Shown: one piece after another, positions 57,794-64,000 of the stretch
How the letters are laid out: each line of letters opens with the position of its first letter
Numbering within the stretch: position 1 is the first letter of the stretch
Source of the DNA: Leptospira koniambonensis
GTDB taxonomy: Bacteria > Spirochaetota > Leptospiria > Leptospirales > Leptospiraceae
DNA length: 64,000 nt
Direction of reading: 5' to 3'
Assembly: GCF_004769555.1 (NCBI RefSeq)
Contig: NZ_RQFY01000004.1
Span: 868,001-932,000 of the forward strand
Translations under genes and position numbers: made by a program
The notes under the pieces: generated by a model
Seen by the model: the letters and a program-made list of their open reading frames with translations, nothing else
The model's database searches: none
What the model was told of the DNA's origin: nothing

Positions 57794-58572
57794 TTTTTCC
57801 CATGCGTTCCTATTTCTGTTTCGATCCAACTAGTTGCATCTTGTAGAACTTTTTCGATCCCATCTTCCGTTATTGCCCAATGAGAAAGTTTCGGATATAG
57901 TTTCATTCTAGAATTTGCATATTTGGATGCTATCTTTCTGCCGATTCGAGGAGGAGTCACTCTGTCTTTTCCGGTTGTCGCCACAAATACGGGACATAGG
58001 ACTTTCTTAAAGTTTGCTCGAGTAGGTTGAGAAAAGGCTAAGAATGGCAAGAAAGTCTGGAATGCAATTTTACCGGATTCAGGAACGTAAGTTGGATAAA
58101 GTTCTTTCTGTTTCGATTCACTTAAAGTATTATAAATTCCGTATGCGAATTTGTTCTTACTTAATAGATTCGTTCTGCTCCAAAAAAAAGGAGTTATTAG
58201 AATTTCCCAAATCGTTTTTAGACCAGTCCAGGAAAGCCCGCTAATTTGTTTAGGCTGAACTGGAGTGATTAATATCAAAGCCTTCGCATTGACTCGAGAA
58301 GCCAGAAGTTGCGCGAGCAATCCTCCTAAAGAATGCCCGAGTAAGAGTGGCTCTTTCCAACCTAATTGTTTTAATGTATCCTCTAAAAAATCTAAGTAAT
58401 CCGAAATTCCTAATTTGGAAAGCTTTCGCAGATCTGCTCCAGGCTCATGTAAAGGCAGGTCAATCGATTTGCAGGTATAACCTTCGTTCTCTAAAATTTC
58501 TTGTACTTGTGATAAATGGATTCCTCTACACCACATTCCATGGATGAGAAGTATGTTTCCTTTCGTTTGCAT
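57790..58572 (-). CDS. Alpha/beta-hydrolase
   Basis: A 260-residue soluble hydrolase with the oxyanion HGMWCRG (residues 11-17), nucleophile Ser81 in LGHSLGG, likely acid Asp in GKDRVTPP and likely catalytic His in [11 protein letters not shown]. Esterase, lipase or thioesterase activity is possible; nothing in the context chooses. Its stop overlaps the convergent amine-oxidase stop by two bases. Confidence 0.85.
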   Translation of the reverse strand: MQTKGNILLIHGMWCRGIHLSQVQEILENEGYTCKSIDLPLHEPGADLRKLSKLGISDYLDFLEDTLKQLGWKEPLLLGHSLGGLLAQLLASRVNAKALILITPVQPKQISGLSWTGLKTIWEILITPFFWSRTNLLSKNKFAYGIYNTLSESKQKELYPTYVPESGKIAFQTFLPFLAFSQPTRANFKKVLCPVFVATTGKDRVTPPRIGRKIASKYANSRMKLYPKLSHWAITEDGIEKVLQDATSWIETEIGTHGKN

Positions 58573-58683
58573 TCTTTTTCTCCCAAGGAAGGAATATAAC
58601 TCGGAAGAGAAGAAGAGACGACCCGGTTCTTGCGATTTAAATCTGTTTTTATATTATAGGAAAATAATTTGGATCTTCTAAAA

Positions 58684-58727
58684 TGAAAAACCCGAATATC
58701 ATTCTATCTCTAAAATAATATCCGGGT
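58684..58727 (-). terminator. Intrinsic terminator of the topoisomerase operon
   Basis: On the minus strand, a stem of about 15 bp with wobble pairs (ACCCGGATATTATT with the complementary AATGATATTCGGGT) is followed by five T (plus-strand A at 58686-58690). It lies 29 bases after the B-subunit stop. Confidence 0.85.
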
Positions 58728-58755
58728 CTTATGGAGAAAAGAAAACTATTATGGA

Positions 58756-60896
58756 TTAGTCTTCGATTACACTCATTGCGTATTCAGAGATTGCATCCCT
58801 TCTTTGTTCTGCAAAGTCTTTGTGGAACCAAAGGTTTTGGATCTTAGAAGCTTCTTTTTTGTTTCCGATGGTGATCTTAGTCATACACTCATCTACAGCA
58901 AATTTCATTGCTTCTTTTCCAGTTTCTCCGAGTCCTTTATTCCGTTTTTTGCGAACGATCTGGCCGCCGGATTTTTCCACTCGTTTGACTAGAGCATCGT
59001 AATCTTTATCGTCGATACAAAAGACAGTTTCTGCTTTTTTGGAGTCTCCCATTTTCACATCTACCTCGTATAGAGGAGCACTGGAAATATGGATGAGTCC
59101 TAATTCAAAAAGTTCTGGCCAATACTCGTAAAAGAAAGAAAGCATTAAGGAGCGGATTGCGTACCCGTCGAAGTCCGCATCCGTAATGATACTTATTTTT
59201 TCGTAATTCAGTTCATCTATCGACTTTACTTTTTGGTCTAGAGGAAGTCCAAGGATCGCTACTATATTTTTTAACTCTTCGTTCGCGATCGCTTTTGCAA
59301 GAGAGACACCCTTACAGTTCATTGGCTTTCCTCTTAAAGGGAACAAACCATGAAGTTTAGGATTTCTTGCAGGACGAAGACCAGCGATTGCAGAATCTCC
59401 CTCAGCTACGAATAATACCCTTCCTGCATCTCCAGATTTTCCTGTAGGAGGCATGAGTTTAGGAATATTCATCTTACTTGCTTTTTTGAGGCCGCGTTGT
59501 GCGTCTTCGAAAGCTTTCAGCTGAGTTCTTTTCTCCATTTGGAGTTTAACTTCTTCCAGTAAGCCGGTTTTTTTAATGAACTTATCTAAGTGTTTATCTA
59601 CTGCATTACGAATATCTTCATTCAAGTCATTGATTAGATAAGACTTATCTTGAGATTTGAAACGAGGATTTAATAACCTCATGTTCACATACATATGGAA
59701 GCAGTTTCTTACGTCGTTACGAGTACAGCTTGTTTTGAGTTTTTTCTCTAAGGAAACGATCTGGCTTTTTTTACGAACTTCGTCGCATAGTCTGTTTTCC
59801 AGATACTCAATTGCAGAACCACCTTGAGGAGCAAAGATTGAGTTCACCCAAGTTAGGTTTTTGTTCTGACCGATTACTAAGTATGCTTCTAGATGTAATT
59901 GGGATCCAGCAGCAGGCGCATTATAGTCCATTTTGTAGTAAGTAAGATCTGAATGGGAGAATATCTCATCCAAACCTTTTTTGAACTTATACTTTTCCTT
60001 CTTACCTTTATGAACAAATTGAACTTCCAATCCTGGGTTGGTCATCGCAATGTCCTGCAGATATTGTTTCATCAAATCTACATTGAAGGAAGTATCTATA
60101 TTATTAAAATACTTTGGATTTAGTTCGAATTCGACAGCGGTTCCATGATCTTCTTTAGAAGCTTTTTCTATCGCTTCGATCATGTTTGTTTTTTTGCTGA
60201 TCGGACCTAATTTTTCGATCTGGTCTTTTGTAAGAAGAGGACAATCATCGAATTTTCCATGCTCATCAAAGTATAAGAAAGCTCTTTCAGTATCTTCTTT
60301 AGAAAGTTTATAAGAACGGATCTGCTTCTTTGCATCTTCGTGAATAGTGAATAGTTTTTTGAAAGTGCTACCATCGTTAGTAGTTTTTACTTTAAAGTAA
60401 GAAGAAACCATTCTTACCAAAGAAATACCCACACCATTCTGACCGGCCACATGATCCTGTTTTACATGGTCGTCAAAGTTCTCTCCATACATCAAATGCA
60501 GATATACACCTTCTGCATTTTTTGCTGGGATACCTCTTCCGTTATCAGCAACTGTTACAGTTTTTTTATCGGAAGAAAGTTGGATGATCAGTTTGGACAT
60601 CTTATCCTTTTCAGGGATAGCCTTGTCCTTTTGGTTCTTGCGGTATTCGTCTACCGCGTTCATACAAGCCTCGTCCAAACATTTTAATTTGGCAGGAACA
60701 TCTTCCAATTCCTCATGAACGATCTCGTATAAATTGCCGCTGTTCTTACGGAAAAAATGCTGCTCGAATGTGGAAGCAGAGTTTTGCCCCAACCACATTC
60801 CGGTCCTCATCCTTACGTGTTCTACGTTGGAGAGTTTTTTGAAGTTCCGTTCCCCTCCGGTCGCGGGCTTCTTTTCGGTTTTGGTTTTAGCAGTAC

Positions 60897-60912
<16 letters not shown>
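58756..60912 (-). CDS. Type IIA DNA topoisomerase B subunit (ATPase/TOPRIM), T4-like
   Basis: A 718-residue subunit. Residues about 20-400 are the GHKL ATPase and transducer: [29 protein letters not shown], and a QTK-loop-like SQDK where Thr is Asp. The TOPRIM domain has EGDSA (about residue 505), PLRGKPMN and DADFDG (about 575). The blocks [12 protein letters not shown] and [14 protein letters not shown] resemble phage T4 gp39 and eukaryotic topoisomerase II more than GyrB/ParE (from memory). Start at 60912 with AAGGA four bases upstream; it overlaps the A-subunit stop by 16 bases. ParE is the conventional name but may mislead here. Confidence 0.85.
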
Positions 60913-62282
<1,370 letters not shown>

Positions 62283-62509
62283 GGGACTTTTATTGCCAAA
62301 GGATTTTAGGACGGTTTTACTGTCAACCTTTTAACGTACTACCTGAATTCGTACATACTTTTTAGGAAGAAATCGACTCAAGTTGCAGTAATTCTTACTT
62401 TCTCGTTGGGAAACACCGATAAGGAAAGAAAATTTCCCGGTTTTTCCTTGAAGATTCGGATGAAAACGGAAAGTTTTTCAAGAAATCCTCTTTTTCCGGC
62501 TGTATTTTT
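62283..62509. other. Divergent promoter region
   Basis: 227 bases between the topoisomerase operon and the lipoprotein gene. It must hold both promoters. No clear hairpin or repeat was seen. Confidence 0.5.
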
Positions 62510-63460
62510 TTGGAACTGAAGTCTCGATCTTATCTCAGAGTAACATTCTTCTTACTAGGTTTGACCTATTTGTTTTTTTCTTTGTCCTGTTCTCTTTTGA
62601 CGGAATGGACTGAAGAAAAACCTTTAGTATCCGACCTCCCGAGTATTCGGATCTATTCTAATATTAGTTCGATCCATCCAAGTTCGGAATCTTTCCGAAA
62701 TCAACCTGGCCACCTAAGATATTTAGTATTACAGACCCAAGCATCTAAGGAAAAAATTTGGACTGGCGAAGTTGATCTTTGGGAAACCAAGGAAGATTTC
62801 CATACTTCTCTTCCGAAAGGGATCGTTTTTCCTAAATTAAGTTTTAGAGCTTCCTTATTCTCTGGCGTGGCTAGATTAGAAGATGGAGAATATTCTAATC
62901 CTAAACAAGTTTCATTTTATCCGCAAGGCGCTCTTTCTTGGAGTTGGGAAGGAGAAGGTCTCAAATCCGGACCGCAAGTTTCTTCTCCTAAACAACTTAA
63001 TCTTTCAGATTGGGGAATCCTATATAATTTTTCCCAATCAGGAATTGTATGGGTCGCCAAAGAATACAGAAGTTTAGGTAAAAATGTAGAATTGAATTGG
63101 GAAAATGTTCGTAATAGCCGGACCAGTTTGAGCACTGATTATACAAGCCCAGGTGGCAGAAGTTTTCCATACGCAGACTACGATTATAGGAACCAAATCT
63201 TCCAGTATGTAAATTTGATAGAAGGTAGACTTCCTGTTTGGACATTCAGAGAAGAAGGTGAATATCGTTGGGCTTGGGGAATTCTTCCTGAAGATCTATT
63301 ATCTTCTAAGAATGTATCCCAATGGAAACAGAAGAGAAAGGATGAACTCGTATCCATGCATTTTTATGATGCTGCGAATAATATTCCGTTTACTGCCTTG
63401 GCCGATTTGAAGAACTATCCAATCATCCTCTTAAAAGATTACGACAATGCCAGAAAATAA
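62510..63460 (+). CDS. Hypothetical lipoprotein upstream of gltX
   Basis: A 316-residue predicted lipoprotein starting at TTG (no ATG or better start precedes the signal). The signal [15 protein letters not shown] ends in a loose lipobox. The mature domain is beta-rich with many Trp and Ser residues. No family was recognised. Its 3' end overlaps the gltX start by 14 bases, so the two are probably co-translated. The start has no good SD. Confidence 0.65.
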   Translation: MELKSRSYLRVTFFLLGLTYLFFSLSCSLLTEWTEEKPLVSDLPSIRIYSNISSIHPSSESFRNQPGHLRYLVLQTQASKEKIWTGEVDLWETKEDFHTSLPKGIVFPKLSFRASLFSGVARLEDGEYSNPKQVSFYPQGALSWSWEGEGLKSGPQVSSPKQLNLSDWGILYNFSQSGIVWVAKEYRSLGKNVELNWENVRNSRTSLSTDYTSPGGRSFPYADYDYRNQIFQYVNLIEGRLPVWTFREEGEYRWAWGILPEDLLSSKNVSQWKQKRKDELVSMHFYDAANNIPFTALADLKNYPIILLKDYDNARK

Positions 63461-64000
63461 GGAAGTTAGAACCAGGTTCGCACCATCACCTACCGGTTTT
63501 CTTCATGTGGGCGGAGCTAGAACCGCTTTATTCAATTACTTATACGCCAAATCCCAAGGCGGAAAATTTTTACTAAGGGTAGAAGATACGGATCAAGCCA
63601 GATCCACCGAAGAATCTTTTAAAACCATCCTTGAATCCCTAAAATGGTTAGGAATAGAATGGGATGAAGGTCCTCATGTAGGAGGTCCTTACGGTCCTTA
63701 TGTACAATCCGAAAGGATCTCAATCTATAAAGAACATACTGAAAAGTTAATCTCTGAAGGAAAAGCCTACCGCTGCTTCTGTACCCAAGAAGAACTAGAA
63801 GCGAAGAAAAAACAGGCTGAGGCAATGGGAGTTCCGTACGTATACGACGGACTTCATGCGAACATGAGCGAATCAGAAGTTCAGGAAAAACTGAAAGCAG
63901 GAACTCCGTATTCTGTTCGTTTTAAAACTCCTTCTAAAACTTTGATCTTCGATGATATCATCCAAGGAAAAGTGAAGTTCGAAACAAAATTGATCGGTGA
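63447..64000 (+). CDS. gltX: Glutamyl-tRNA synthetase, N-terminal part
   Basis: The gene runs off the right edge; 184 complete codons are visible. The class I aminoacyl-tRNA synthetase signature is [20 protein letters not shown] (HIGH-type HVGG), followed by [11 protein letters not shown] and the Cys-containing [10 protein letters not shown]. It charges tRNA-Glu (and possibly tRNA-Gln in species using the amidotransferase route) in the cytoplasm. ATG at 63447 lies inside the end of the preceding gene. Confidence 0.95.
   Translation, partial: MPENKEVRTRFAPSPTGFLHVGGARTALFNYLYAKSQGGKFLLRVEDTDQARSTEESFKTILESLKWLGIEWDEGPHVGGPYGPYVQSERISIYKEHTEKLISEGKAYRCFCTQEELEAKKKQAEAMGVPYVYDGLHANMSESEVQEKLKAGTPYSVRFKTPSKTLIFDDIIQGKVKFETKLIG

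Overview
The window is a gene-dense stretch of a spirochaete chromosome, almost certainly Leptospira. The evidence is the moderate-to-low GC content, the loose spirochaetal lipoboxes (FISC, FANC, SLSC before the lipidated Cys), HAMP/SpoIIE/TPR phosphatases of leptospiral type, outer-membrane and LPS-type genes, and frequent TTG starts. I saw no insertion sequence, prophage, CRISPR array, tRNA or rRNA. The species cannot be named from sequence alone.

Layout. 1-3366: end of a CPBP membrane protein, a predicted outer-membrane barrel on the minus strand, and a succinate-semialdehyde-type dehydrogenase. 3492-12972: a sensory cluster on the plus strand in the order SpoIIE phosphatase, MCP, MCP, SpoIIE phosphatase. 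13075-18611: ilvC, a secreted caspase-like protein, two small genes and a membrane-anchored MutS-like ATPase. 18693-31089: envelope region with two membrane sulfatase-fold enzymes, a LpxL-type acyltransferase, and a minus-strand operon of an AttH/CrtC lipocalin-like protein, OppBCDF and an AsmA protein. 31808-37783: a complete sulfate-to-sulfide operon of APS reductase, CysD, CysN, two siroheme-synthesis enzymes and sulfite reductase. 37844-46716: a LysM/M23 peptidase with a strictosidine-synthase-like propeller protein, a CPBP protease, a ClC antiporter, a FadL-type porin and a sterol-desaturase-type hydroxylase. 46835-51703: two tandem DUF4139 (MuiA-like) proteins facing a VWA protein. 51798-56286: a minus-strand operon headed by a clear cobalamin riboswitch, with two lipoproteins followed by CobT, CobS and CobC. 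56453-58572: a flavin amine oxidase and an alpha/beta hydrolase. 58756-62282: a two-gene type IIA topoisomerase that looks phage T4-like rather than gyrase-like. 62510-64000: a lipoprotein and the start of gltX.

Most interesting items. (1) The cobalamin-riboswitch operon places two uncharacterised lipoproteins in front of the nucleotide-loop genes, which makes them candidates for a surface corrinoid-acquisition system. (2) The split topoisomerase has a short A subunit without a C-terminal pinwheel, T4/eukaryote-like motifs, and Arg at the position equivalent to GyrA Ser83. (3) The nested pairs of SpoIIE phosphatases and soluble-signal-free MCPs suggest one sensory module. (4) OppBCDF lacks a visible binding protein and is instead bracketed by a lipocalin-like protein and an AsmA-type protein.
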